Positions 8,149 to 15,509 of a DNA stretch of 64,000 nt are shown here, piece after piece. A program made the translations under genes and the position numbers. Every line of letters starts with the position of its first letter. Positions within the stretch are counted from its first letter, which is position 1. A model generated the notes under the pieces. It did not search any database and was not told where the DNA came from. It saw nothing but the letters and a program-made list of their open reading frames with translations. Origin of the DNA: an uncultured Alphaproteobacteria bacterium (GTDB lineage Bacteria; Pseudomonadota; Alphaproteobacteria; Rs-D84); NCBI GenBank assembly GCA_944389265.1, contig CALXLS010000004.1, forward strand, positions 43,542 to 107,541. The letters are read 5' to 3'.

Positions 8149-8919
8149 GTGCAAGACAATGATTTACAGTATTTATCCTTGGCTGGTGTGCGTTGGGAAT
8201 TAAATGATATTCCTATGACATTGGTCGATATAAATGCTTCATCTGCAGAGTCAGAAAGGGGGGCTGTACAGTCGCAGATTTCAAGAACTCAGACTTCTAT
8301 TGTGCCACCAGTCGCACCATCTGTGCCAATGTCTATGGATACAGCGGTTGCGATGGCTGCGCGTCCGACAGATATATCTGCACTTAGCAGAATGATTGCT
8401 GAATTTAATCATCCTTTGCGTGCGGGTGCAACAAATGTGGTTTTGCCTAATATTGCTATAAAGCCTAATGGGTTAGTGATTGTGACAGATGTTCCAAGCG
8501 CAGAAGATGATGCAAATGGAAAGATATTGTCTGGGGCAGTGGGTGAATTATTGGATAAGATGCTTCTAGCGATAGGAATGACGCGTGAAAATGTTTCTAT
8601 AATTCCTTTGGTATTCTGGCGTACACCTGGTGGCAGAACACCATCAAAAACGGAACTTGATTTAGCGCGTCCTTTTGTTAATAGAGCATTGGAATTATTG
8701 TCACCACGGGTAATTCTTACATTAGGAACGCTTGCTGCAAGCGAGATTGCAGGGGTAAGCCTGCCGCGTGGTCATGGTTCTGTTGTAAGTTTAGAATCTG
8801 GTGCAGTTTGCATGCCGATATTTCATCCTAATTATTTAATGCTAAAACCTGCTGCTAAACGAGATGCGTGGAATGCTTTGCAAATAGTTCAAAATTTGTT
8901 GAAAAGTTCTAATGAATAG
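8149..8919 (+). CDS. Uracil-DNA glycosylase superfamily protein, apparently without FeS cluster
   Basis: 256 residues from the GTG at 8149, which has AAGGGA 8 nt upstream; an upstream TTG at 8125 has no usable site. After a poorly conserved first 90 residues, the order of family-4/5 UDG blocks is visible: GELLDKMLLAIGM, then IPLVFWRTPGGRTPS, LSPRVILTLGTLAAS and the motif PIFHPNYLML. However, the catalytic-loop position that usually reads GEAPG is replaced here (VTDVPSAEDD), and only one Cys is present, so the four Cys ligands of the FeS cluster are missing. It may be a divergent glycosylase or a non-catalytic DNA-binding relative. It is divergent from pal. Confidence 0.75.
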   Translation: MQDNDLQYLSLAGVRWELNDIPMTLVDINASSAESERGAVQSQISRTQTSIVPPVAPSVPMSMDTAVAMAARPTDISALSRMIAEFNHPLRAGATNVVLPNIAIKPNGLVIVTDVPSAEDDANGKILSGAVGELLDKMLLAIGMTRENVSIIPLVFWRTPGGRTPSKTELDLARPFVNRALELLSPRVILTLGTLAASEIAGVSLPRGHGSVVSLESGAVCMPIFHPNYLMLKPAAKRDAWNALQIVQNLLKSSNE

Positions 8920-8955
8920 TCAATAATTTCGGCATAAACATAAAAGGAGTATACC

Positions 8956-9504
8956 ATTAAACCAATTAATAACCGTGATAATCGTCGAGACATGGGTCCG
9001 CGTATAAACAACAGAATATTTGCAAAAACGGTGCAAGTAATAAGTTCGACTGGTCAAAATCTTGGGGTGATGCCGACTTCACAAGCGTTGCAAATGGCAG
9101 CAGATGAGGGACTTGATTTAGTTGAATTAAACGCAAATGGGGCAGTTACTATTGTAAAAATTATGGACTATGGAAAGTTCAAATATGAACAAAAGAAACG
9201 TGCCAGTGAAGCAAGAAAAAATCAAAAGACTGTTGAAGTAAAAGAAGTTTGGGTAAAACCTTTTATTGAAGAAAACGATTTAAATATAAAACTTAAAAAA
9301 GTTTTTGAATTTTTAGGTGAGGGTAATAAGGTAAAAATTTCAGTTATGACTCGCGGTTCAAAAAAGGTTTTAGCGCGGGGTAAAGATGCAGTTCCAGAAT
9401 TGTTTGCAAGAATTTTGGAATTAATCGGTGACAAGGGGACTTTGGAAACAAAATCTAAGCCAGATGAAAGAACAAAGTCAATATTAATTGCACCTGCAAA
9501 ATAA
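8956..9504 (+). CDS. infC: Translation initiation factor IF-3 (AUU start)
   Basis: 182 residues if translation starts at ATT (8956), preceded by GGAG with 6 nt spacing. The first in-frame ATG (8992) lies 12 codons later, has no ribosome binding site and would cut into the N-terminal domain. AUU is the known start of infC in E. coli, where IF-3 represses its own translation by rejecting non-canonical starts, so the same autoregulation is likely. The N domain contains INNRIFAKTVQVIS and EGLDLVELN. The linker and C domain show IMDYGKFKYEQKKR and KVKEVWVK-like conserved blocks. IF-3 binds the 30S subunit and proofreads initiation. A terminator follows directly. Confidence 0.95.
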   Translation: MKPINNRDNRRDMGPRINNRIFAKTVQVISSTGQNLGVMPTSQALQMAADEGLDLVELNANGAVTIVKIMDYGKFKYEQKKRASEARKNQKTVEVKEVWVKPFIEENDLNIKLKKVFEFLGEGNKVKISVMTRGSKKVLARGKDAVPELFARILELIGDKGTLETKSKPDERTKSILIAPAK

Positions 9505-9508
9505 AAAA

Positions 9509-9535
9509 GCCCCATTAAAAATGGGGCGTTTTTTT
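9509..9535 (+). terminator. infC terminator
   Basis: A 7-bp stem GCCCCAT/ATGGGGC (9509-9515 with 9521-9527) with loop TAAAA is followed by a run of eight T. Confidence 0.9.
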
Positions 9536-9612
9536 TGTGTTTTATTCAAGTTATTTTATTTGCGTTTTAGGTTTTAATTTTGTATCTTTTCTGACAAATA
9601 AAAGGAATAAAA

Positions 9613-9816
9613 ATGGACGAAAAAAAGTTGTCGTTTGAAGAGGCATATAAACAACTTACAGAACTTGTGAAAAAAATGGAAGCGGGTGAATTATCTTTAT
9701 CTGATTCTGTTGCTGCGTACGAACAGGGGATAAAGTTAAAAGCGTATTGTGAGCAATTATTAAAAGAAGCGGAATTGAAGATAGAAACTTTAAAGATTGG
9801 TACAACACAAGCATAA
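9613..9816 (+). CDS. xseB: Exodeoxyribonuclease VII small subunit
   Basis: 67 residues, typical for the family. The pattern LSFEEAYKQLTELVKKMEAG, then LSLSDSVAAYEQGIKL and YCEQLLKEAELKIE is the XseB helical hairpin that binds the large subunit XseA. The complex degrades single-stranded DNA in both directions during repair. The start has AAAGGAATAAAA as ribosome binding site. The stop lies 11 nt before the mutS GTG, so the two form a repair operon. xseA is not in the window. Confidence 0.95.
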   Translation: MDEKKLSFEEAYKQLTELVKKMEAGELSLSDSVAAYEQGIKLKAYCEQLLKEAELKIETLKIGTTQA

Positions 9817-9827
9817 TGGATTAGGTC

Positions 9828-12362
9828 GTGGCGGATAAGAGTAAATTGACACCTGTTATGCAACAGTACGTTGATATGAAAGCGGAAAACCCAGACGCGC
9901 TGTTGATGTTTAGACTTGGGGACTTCTATGAAGCGTTTTTTGAAGACGCGAAAACTATTAGTGAAAGTTTAGGTTTAGTTTTGACTCAGCGTGGTACGGA
10001 CGCAGACGGTGAAAATATACCAATGTGTGGTATCCCGTGGCATGCCGCAGATAACTATTTTGGGCGGTTAGTTAGGGCAGGGTTTAGGGTTGCATTGGTA
10101 GAGCAGATGGAAACCCCGGCAGAGGCCAAGGTGCGTGGTCACAAATTTATAGAAAGAAAAGTAATACGAGTTTTAACACCAGGTACACTTACAGATGAAA
10201 ATTTATTAACGCCAAAGAACTCTAATTTTTTGGTGGCGATTATTGCGTTAGGTTCAGGAAAGTTTGATATCGCGGGTTGTGATATTTCAACAGGGGAATT
10301 TTTTGTTGGGCAAACTGCAGAGGTTTTAGATGACTTGGTTCGTATTAATCCTGCAGAAGTTATTTATCCAGAGTCCTTGGCAGAAAATGAGACTGTATTG
10401 CATTTGCGTAGTATTTTTAAAACCACACCTGTATATGAGAAACTTTATCATCGTGCAGATATTGATAAAATTGTTTCACAGGTTTTTGGTGGTGCGGTTA
10501 GGACCGACAACGAAATTACAAACTGTGAAAATGCAGTTGGGTTGTTGGCAGGGTATTTATTTAATACTCAGCGTGGTGCATCAATTGCTTTTCGTGCACC
10601 GTATGTTTATAAATCTGGCAGGCAATTATTAATAGATTCTGCAACTTGGAAAAGTTTGGAAATAGACGCACCTATTAATGATGGTGGAACGTGCCTGATA
10701 GATGTACTAGACAATACGAAAACTGCGGCAGGTGCCAGAAAATTACGGGCTTATTTGCGCACTTTATCTGGTGATATAGACGAAATACGTCGCAGACAAG
10801 AACATATCGGGCACTTTTTATTAAATCCAGATGTTATGGCCAGTGTTTCTTCTGCTTTGTCATCTGTACCAGATGTTGGACGTAGTTTATCGCGCTTGCT
10901 TGCTGGGCGTGGTACACCGCGGGATATGCGGCATATTGTAGATTTTTTGATAGAATTGCCTAATTCAAAGATGCTTGCGACAAGACTGGATTCTAATTTT
11001 GCATCAAGATTTGCAGAGATAAATACTCATGATAATTTGGCATGGGAATTAAATTCTGCGTTGGCAGATGAATTACCAACTTTCTTTAGAGATGGTGACG
11101 TTATAAGAACTGGTTTTGATGTATCACTGGATCATATGCGTGGGCTAGCGCATGGTGCAAAGGAAACGATTGCAAGTATGCAGGCAGAGTATGCCGCTGC
11201 AACTGGCGTTCATACATTAAAAATCAAATATAATAATATTTTGGGGTATTTTATAGAGGTTCCCAGTGCTCGTGCAGATGCGCTTATGAAACCAGAATCA
11301 GGTTTCATTCATCGTCAGACAATGGCAGGGAATATGCGCTTTACGACAGCAAAGTTGATAGACCTTGATAACGAGGTTCGTAGTGCCGCGGAAAAGTCTG
11401 CAGCGATAGAAGCAGATATTGTAAATAATTTGATTCAGAAAATACGTGAAGTGTCTGACGATTTACTTGCAACTGCAGAATTATTAGCAGATTTAGATGT
11501 TTGGTATTCTTTATCTGTGACGGCGGACAGATATTCATGGGTACGCCCAAATATGACCGAAGACAATGCCTTTGATGTTGTAGGAGGGCGGCATCCAGTT
11601 ATAGAAGCAGTATTACGTAAGCACGGTGATAACTTTGTTAAGAATGATTGTAATTTGAATGCTAAGTCTATTGCATTATTAACTGGTCCCAATATGGCAG
11701 GTAAGTCAACATATTTACGTCAGAATGCTTTATTGGTTGTGTTGGCACACATGGGGTCTTTTGTTCCTGCAACAAGTGCTACAATCGGTATTTGTGACCA
11801 ATTGTTTAGTCGCGTAGGTGCATCGGATAATTTAGCCGCAGGACAATCTACTTTTATGGTAGAGATGAGTGAGACTGCGAATATATTGCGTCGTGCGACA
11901 AAAGAGTCATTTATAATTTTTGATGAAATAGGGCGAGGAACCGCAACTTATGATGGTATGGCGATTGCGCAGGCGGTTTTAGAGTACTTGAACGATTTGC
12001 AACCAAGAACACTTTTTGCAACGCATTATCATGAACTAACGGCACTGGTTGGGTGTAATGCAGGTCAGTTGCAAAATGTATCTTGTTTGACGATAGATGT
12101 GCGCGAGCATAATAATGAAATAGTGTTTATGCACAAAATAGTTGCAGGCGTAGCAAATAGGTCCTATGGTATACATGTAGCGAAGATGGCGGGAATGCCA
12201 GAATCTGTTGTTGCGCGTGCAGAAAGTGTACTTGCAGGCCTAGAAGAACATAAGGCAGCATTATGCGAAGATGTTCCTCCTGCAACAGTGACAAAGAAAA
12301 CGCAGGTGCATAACAAGGTTTCCGAGCCTAAGGGGGGAGCGCAACTGAATCTATTCGGATAA
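9828..12362 (+). CDS. mutS: DNA mismatch repair protein MutS
   Basis: 844 residues, normal length. The mismatch-recognition motif LGDFYEAFFEDA is at about residues 31-42, with the Phe and Glu that contact the mispair. The connector, lever and clamp domains follow. The ATPase shows Walker A TGPNMAGKST (about 618), Walker B DEIGRGTATYDG (about 697) and the conserved FATHYHEL. MutS dimers detect mismatches and recruit MutL. The start is GTG with an imperfect ribosome site close to the xseB stop. The next gene begins 10 nt after the stop. No mutL is seen here. Confidence 0.98.
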   Translation: MADKSKLTPVMQQYVDMKAENPDALLMFRLGDFYEAFFEDAKTISESLGLVLTQRGTDADGENIPMCGIPWHAADNYFGRLVRAGFRVALVEQMETPAEAKVRGHKFIERKVIRVLTPGTLTDENLLTPKNSNFLVAIIALGSGKFDIAGCDISTGEFFVGQTAEVLDDLVRINPAEVIYPESLAENETVLHLRSIFKTTPVYEKLYHRADIDKIVSQVFGGAVRTDNEITNCENAVGLLAGYLFNTQRGASIAFRAPYVYKSGRQLLIDSATWKSLEIDAPINDGGTCLIDVLDNTKTAAGARKLRAYLRTLSGDIDEIRRRQEHIGHFLLNPDVMASVSSALSSVPDVGRSLSRLLAGRGTPRDMRHIVDFLIELPNSKMLATRLDSNFASRFAEINTHDNLAWELNSALADELPTFFRDGDVIRTGFDVSLDHMRGLAHGAKETIASMQAEYAAATGVHTLKIKYNNILGYFIEVPSARADALMKPESGFIHRQTMAGNMRFTTAKLIDLDNEVRSAAEKSAAIEADIVNNLIQKIREVSDDLLATAELLADLDVWYSLSVTADRYSWVRPNMTEDNAFDVVGGRHPVIEAVLRKHGDNFVKNDCNLNAKSIALLTGPNMAGKSTYLRQNALLVVLAHMGSFVPATSATIGICDQLFSRVGASDNLAAGQSTFMVEMSETANILRRATKESFIIFDEIGRGTATYDGMAIAQAVLEYLNDLQPRTLFATHYHELTALVGCNAGQLQNVSCLTIDVREHNNEIVFMHKIVAGVANRSYGIHVAKMAGMPESVVARAESVLAGLEEHKAALCEDVPPATVTKKTQVHNKVSEPKGGAQLNLFG

Positions 12363-12371
12363 GGGGTGCTT

Positions 12372-12779
12372 ATGCCAAAAATAAAACCGCTGTATGTCTT
12401 TAAATCAGACTTCATATCAAGTTATGAAGAATTTTTTAACTCACGTTATTTAAAGCAGTTTTTAGAGGAAGTTGATTTTCTATCTCCTAGTGTTTCGCAA
12501 AAGTTTAAATGTCTGCCTGAATTTCATCTGGGTACAAGGTTATTTGTTGAGGATTGTGGTGAAATATATAAGTCGGATATAACATGGGGACCAAGGTTTT
12601 TGGTTGGGCGTTCTGTTCGTACTGATTCAAAAGGGCGAATATTTGCAGATATTCCTATGGATGTGCATACAGATTCAGATGTTGTTTACAGAGAGTATCA
12701 AGAAATTCGGTTTTATAAGGGAATGGCAGATGCTATTTTTGATATAAATAAAATGCGTGGAGATAGATATGGATATTAA
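12372..12779 (+). CDS. Unknown protein, paralogue of the next gene
   Basis: 135 residues from the ATG at 12372, with GGGG five nt upstream; a GTG two codons earlier is less likely. No signal peptide, membrane segment or known motif is seen. The middle contains WGPRFLVGRSVRTDSKG, which matches WGLEAFVGRSIKELKK in the following gene, and both proteins place it in a similar position. I therefore regard the two as tandem paralogues of an undescribed small family. The gene sits between mutS and truB and overlaps its paralogue by 11 nt, so it belongs to the same operon. Function unknown. Confidence 0.7.
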   Translation: MPKIKPLYVFKSDFISSYEEFFNSRYLKQFLEEVDFLSPSVSQKFKCLPEFHLGTRLFVEDCGEIYKSDITWGPRFLVGRSVRTDSKGRIFADIPMDVHTDSDVVYREYQEIRFYKGMADAIFDINKMRGDRYGY

Positions 12780-13272
12780 ATCATCTGTAGTATTTGAAAC
12801 AAATTTATTAAATATAGTTCGTAAAGAGTTTGATGCCCCAGAAAAAGTAAAAGAATTTTTAAAAAAATTTGATTTTACCAAAATATATACAATATCTGGC
12901 AAGCGAACATCTGGTTCTTTTATTTTTTGTGATAGACCGCAGTCTTTTAAACTGGGAATAAAATTTTCTTTTGATTTAGGTGATAAGACATTAAAATCTG
13001 AACCTGTTTGGGGATTAGAGGCTTTTGTTGGACGTTCTATAAAAGAGTTAAAAAAAGTAAATAATGGTTCTATTTATGAAATAGAAAGTCCTTTTGTCAG
13101 ACGAAATCATTTTGAAAAATATGAAGTAAATAAAAAAGAAAACGAAGAGTTAATCGTTATAAATCAGAGAAATTTAGAGCAAGTATATCCTCCTATAACT
13201 AATGGAAAAAGTTTATTAGACGAATTCCTAGAAAAAGCATTTGAAAAAAAATATGTAATAAAGGAACGTTAA
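12769..13272 (+). CDS. Unknown protein, paralogue of the previous gene
   Basis: 167 residues from the ATG at 12769, which has GGAG 6 nt upstream; the GTG at 12757 lies inside that site. The protein is lysine-rich and appears soluble. It shares the WG-x-x-FVGRS segment and the following alternating pattern with the gene before it. The N-terminal part (FDAPEKVKEFLKKFDFTKIY) looks like a helical module followed by a beta-rich region. It overlaps its paralogue and ends directly before the TTG start of truB, which suggests co-translation. Function unknown. Confidence 0.7.
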   Translation: MDIKSSVVFETNLLNIVRKEFDAPEKVKEFLKKFDFTKIYTISGKRTSGSFIFCDRPQSFKLGIKFSFDLGDKTLKSEPVWGLEAFVGRSIKELKKVNNGSIYEIESPFVRRNHFEKYEVNKKENEELIVINQRNLEQVYPPITNGKSLLDEFLEKAFEKKYVIKER

Positions 13273-14145
13273 TTGGCTTCTGGGTGGATAATCTTAGATA
13301 AACCGTCAGGCATGTTTAGTCGCACTGCAGGGGGGCGTATTGCGCGTATGTTTGGTGCCAAAACGTTTGGGCATATAGGTACGCTTGACCCAATGGCTTC
13401 TGGTGTATTGCCTATTGCGCTGGGGTCTGCGACTAAAATGATACCGTTTATAGAAGATTTTTCTGATGGGAAAAAAGAGTATTTATTTTCATTAAAATTC
13501 GGATATGAAACAGATAGTCTTGATATAACAGGGAATGAAATATCAAGAACAGATATTATCCCAGAAGAATCGCATATCATATCTGTTTTATCAAAACTTG
13601 TGGGAGAGATAGAGCAGGTGCCTCCTGTTTATAGTGCAGTGCATATTAACGGGCGCAGGGCGTATGAATTAGCGCGTAGTGGAAAAAATATAGATATACC
13701 TGCAAGGAAAGTAAAAATATATTCCTTAGAATATACTGGGAAAAAAGAAGATTCATGGTGTTTTAAAGTAGGTTGCGGTCGTGGAACGTATGTTCGTGCA
13801 TTAGCGCGAGATATTGCGCAATTATGCGGTACGGTTGCAACGGTTGATATGATACGCAGAACCGGAACAAATGGTTTTGACATAAAAAATGCGGTAAAAC
13901 TTGATTTTTTAGAAAATCTGTTTAATAATGGTGCAGATTTCAAGGGAATCTTGAAACCAATTGATTTTGGACTGGGGGACATTCCGGTTCTAAATCTGGA
14001 TGATAAATCAACTAATTTTTATAAACATGGTGGATTTATCAAAACAGACGCATCTGACGGAATTCGGCGCGTATACAACGAAAAAGATTTTGTTGGAATA
14101 GGTGTGATATCTGGCGGGGAATTGCGTCCAAAACGAACAATTTAA
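13273..14145 (+). CDS. truB: tRNA pseudouridine-55 synthase TruB
   Basis: 290 residues. The TTG start has AAGGAA 6 nt upstream and follows the previous stop with no gap. The N-terminus [13 protein letters not shown], the catalytic block [19 protein letters not shown] with Asp near residue 40, and [20 protein letters not shown] are TruB hallmarks. [15 protein letters not shown] is the conserved C-terminal catalytic-domain motif. It makes pseudouridine 55 in the tRNA T loop. It is followed after 17 nt by rpsO, the usual truB-rpsO order. Confidence 0.97.
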   Translation: MASGWIILDKPSGMFSRTAGGRIARMFGAKTFGHIGTLDPMASGVLPIALGSATKMIPFIEDFSDGKKEYLFSLKFGYETDSLDITGNEISRTDIIPEESHIISVLSKLVGEIEQVPPVYSAVHINGRRAYELARSGKNIDIPARKVKIYSLEYTGKKEDSWCFKVGCGRGTYVRALARDIAQLCGTVATVDMIRRTGTNGFDIKNAVKLDFLENLFNNGADFKGILKPIDFGLGDIPVLNLDDKSTNFYKHGGFIKTDASDGIRRVYNEKDFVGIGVISGGELRPKRTI

Positions 14146-14162
14146 ATAAAAAAGGAAAAACA

Positions 14163-14435
14163 ATGTCCGTTACAAAAGAAAAAAAGACAGAATTGATTAA
14201 TGCGTTTAAAACTACTGAAAAAGATAACGGTGGTTCTGCTGCTTCTCAGGTTGCAGTTTTGACAGAACGTATTCGCAATTTGACGGAACATATGAAAGCA
14301 AATCACAAAGATCATCATTCAGAACGTGGTTTGTTATTGATGGTAAACCGTCGTAAAAAATTGTTGGCTTACATAAAGAAACGTAATGTAGCCGAATACG
14401 AAGAACTGATTAAAAAATTGGGTCTGCGTAAATAA
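14163..14435 (+). CDS. rpsO: 30S ribosomal protein S15
   Basis: 90 residues, standard length. [16 protein letters not shown], then [20 protein letters not shown] and a C-terminal [10 protein letters not shown] tail identify S15, which binds 16S rRNA early in platform assembly. The ribosome binding site AAAGGAAAAACA precedes the ATG. In many bacteria rpsO is followed directly by pnp. Here the pair is split by about 1 kb holding two minus-strand genes and a structured RNA. Confidence 0.98.
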   Translation: MSVTKEKKTELINAFKTTEKDNGGSAASQVAVLTERIRNLTEHMKANHKDHHSERGLLLMVNRRKKLLAYIKKRNVAEYEELIKKLGLRK

Positions 14436-14437
14436 TA

Positions 14438-14463
14438 AAAAACGGGGAAATTCCCCGTTTTTT
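14438..14463. terminator. Bidirectional terminator after rpsO
   Basis: Stem CGGGG/CCCCG (14444-14448 with 14454-14458), extended by A-T pairs (14439-14443 with 14459-14463). It has a T-tract on either strand. It serves rpsO and overlaps the end of the convergent small Cys-rich gene. Confidence 0.85.
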
Positions 14464-14749
14464 ACATAGAATAATAGCAACTGCCTGTTATTGTATAACT
14501 TCCTGTGCTATCACTGCCAGTTGTGCCTGATGGTAAATAACAAGAAGTTATACCGCCGGTATTATTATCTACTGTTGTGCCGTAAACACCGCCAGAAGAA
14601 GGGCAACGTACACAATCACCAGAAGATAGATAATAGCCAGGCTTACATGCGGTATAAGTTTTTGCGCCAGTTGTACATTCCGCATATGCATAAGAAGAAA
14701 ATAAAACACAAAGAGTGCCAGATAAAGGCAGTAAAATAAACTTTCTCAT
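14462..14749 (-). CDS. Small secreted Cys-rich protein
   Basis: 95 residues. A signal peptide of about 22 residues ends in SYAYA, followed by a mature part with evenly spaced Cys: TACKPGYYLSSGDCVRCPSS, then GTTVDNNTGG and SCYLPSGTTGSDSTGSYT. The CxPGYYL-C-CPSSGG pattern recalls Cys-rich extracellular repeat modules (EGF/VSP-like), presumably disulfide-bonded in the periplasm or outside. The segment SGTTGSD-x-x-G-x-YT recurs in the upstream gene at 14774-15127, so the two are relatives. Function unknown; no lipobox or anchor is visible. Confidence 0.75.
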   Translation of the reverse strand: MRKFILLPLSGTLCVLFSSYAYAECTTGAKTYTACKPGYYLSSGDCVRCPSSGGVYGTTVDNNTGGITSCYLPSGTTGSDSTGSYTITGSCYYSM

Positions 14750-14773
14750 TTTGAAATCCTATAATTAATCGAT

Positions 14774-15127
14774 TTATAACTGCTCACAAATGCAAGAAAG
14801 ACCGGATGGAGTATTTGTACCGCTATAACAATCGTAAGTTACAGTTGTTGGTTCACAAGTTGTGTAAGATTGTGTGTAATAGCCTTTTGTGTCAGAACCC
14901 GTGGTTCCGGATCTTTCACAAAGGGAAGTAAATGCATCATATGTCCAACCTGTTGGGCATGTGTTTAGGGTTCCTGTACTTCCTGTTGGACAGCAGCATT
15001 TAAAAGAAGTATTTGCTATGCAGTTGGCACTAGATTGGCATAAAGTTAATGCGGCATTACCTGTATTTGGTAATATCGAAAAAATCATAGTTCCCAAAAC
15101 TATGAGATAAGTTTTGTTTGGTTTCAT
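14774..15127 (-). CDS. Small secreted Cys-rich protein with a structured leader RNA
   Basis: 117 residues from the ATG at 15127, which has a strong AGGAGT site 7 nt upstream. The open frame continues upstream, but that part lies in the structured RNA and is not expected to be translated. A signal peptide (about 25 residues, ending NTGNA) precedes a mature domain with about a dozen Cys, including FKCCCPTGS, CPTGWTYDAFTSLC and SGTTGSDTKGYYTQSYTTC. It shares the SGTTGSD module with the next gene downstream (14462-14749), 24 nt away in the same direction. The two are probably co-transcribed. Function unknown. Confidence 0.75.
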   Translation of the reverse strand: MKPNKTYLIVLGTMIFSILPNTGNAALTLCQSSANCIANTSFKCCCPTGSTGTLNTCPTGWTYDAFTSLCERSGTTGSDTKGYYTQSYTTCEPTTVTYDCYSGTNTPSGLSCICEQL

Positions 15128-15150
15128 TTGTTTCACTCCTAGAATCAATT

Positions 15151-15334
15151 TGTTAAAAAATTGAACCGCCAAGAAATCAAGGCGGCAGGAGGTTGGAAAC
15201 AATATCAAAGAATTGTGTCGTTTATTCAAAATATTCACGACCCCCCTGCCAAATTGACAGGAGTCAGTTTTACGTCCGTTCCCAGACGCTTTGATAAAGG
15301 GTTTCCACACCCCGATATCGAAATACTCGATATC
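15151..15334 (-). ncRNA. Structured RNA: candidate attenuator or riboswitch, or standalone sRNA
   Basis: Read on the minus strand, the RNA would start near 15334. (1) An 8-bp hairpin: 15334-15327 with 15321-15314. (2) A closing helix TGGAAAC/GTTTCCA (15307-15301 with 15200-15194), continued by ATCAAAG/CTTTGAT (15295-15289 with 15210-15204). (3) Inside it, three hairpins: CGTCT/GGACG (15288-15273), CTCCTGTCA/TGGCAGGGG (15263-15243) and GTCGT/ACGAC (15241-15217). (4) A terminator-like hairpin CCGCC/GGCGG (15185-15166) followed by six T. Several stems use G-U pairs on this strand that would be A-C mismatches on the other, which supports the minus orientation. GGCAGGGGG (15250-15242) can pair with CCTCCTGCC (15192-15184), excluding both hairpin 2 and the terminator. 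No known class recognised. Confidence 0.6.
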
Positions 15335-15340
15335 AAACAA

Positions 15341-15346
15341 ATTATA
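15341..15346 (-). promoter_or_regulatory. -10 box of the structured RNA
   Basis: A perfect TATAAT on the minus strand. Seven nt downstream lies the first base of the first hairpin at 15334. No convincing -35 box was seen at the right distance. Confidence 0.5.
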
Positions 15347-15377
15347 ATCTACAAATTTCTTAAATCCATTAAATTAT

Positions 15378-15405
15378 TTGCAAACAGTTAAATATCCTTT
15401 ATAAT
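15378..15405 (+). promoter_or_regulatory. pnp promoter
   Basis: TTGCAA (15378-15383), 16 bp, TATAAT (15400-15405). The start near 15412 coincides with the base of the leader hairpin described next. Confidence 0.65.
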
Positions 15406-15411
15406 CGAGAT

Positions 15412-15479
15412 TGCGAAGGGGAAATTGTTCTTTCTTGCATTTGTTAGCAGAATGCAAAAACGAATAATTTTTCTTCGCA
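15412..15479 (+). promoter_or_regulatory. pnp 5' leader nested hairpin
   Basis: TGCGAAG (15412-15418) pairs with CTTCGCA (15473-15479), and inside it TTGCATT (15435-15441) pairs with AATGCAA (15451-15457). The double-stranded 5' end lies 30 nt before the pnp start. In E. coli a leader stem of pnp is cut by RNase III and PNPase then destabilises its own mRNA; this structure could serve the same autoregulation. Confidence 0.5.
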
Positions 15480-15509
15480 TATTATTGAACTAATAAAATG
15501 GAGAAATAA

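Noticed and set aside
8992..8994. ATG start of infC
   Set aside because: No ribosome site; it would shorten the conserved N domain, and ATT with GGAG lies 36 nt upstream.
15128..15340. Upstream extension of the small Cys-rich protein to 15340
   Set aside because: The extension covers the structured RNA, while the ATG at 15127 has an ideal ribosome site and begins a good signal peptide.
15161..15345. Known RNA (tmRNA, RNase P, SRP, 6S) at the structured region
   Set aside because: Conserved sequence marks such as GAGGAAAGTCC or GGTCAGGTCC are absent; only a covariance-model search could settle 6S.
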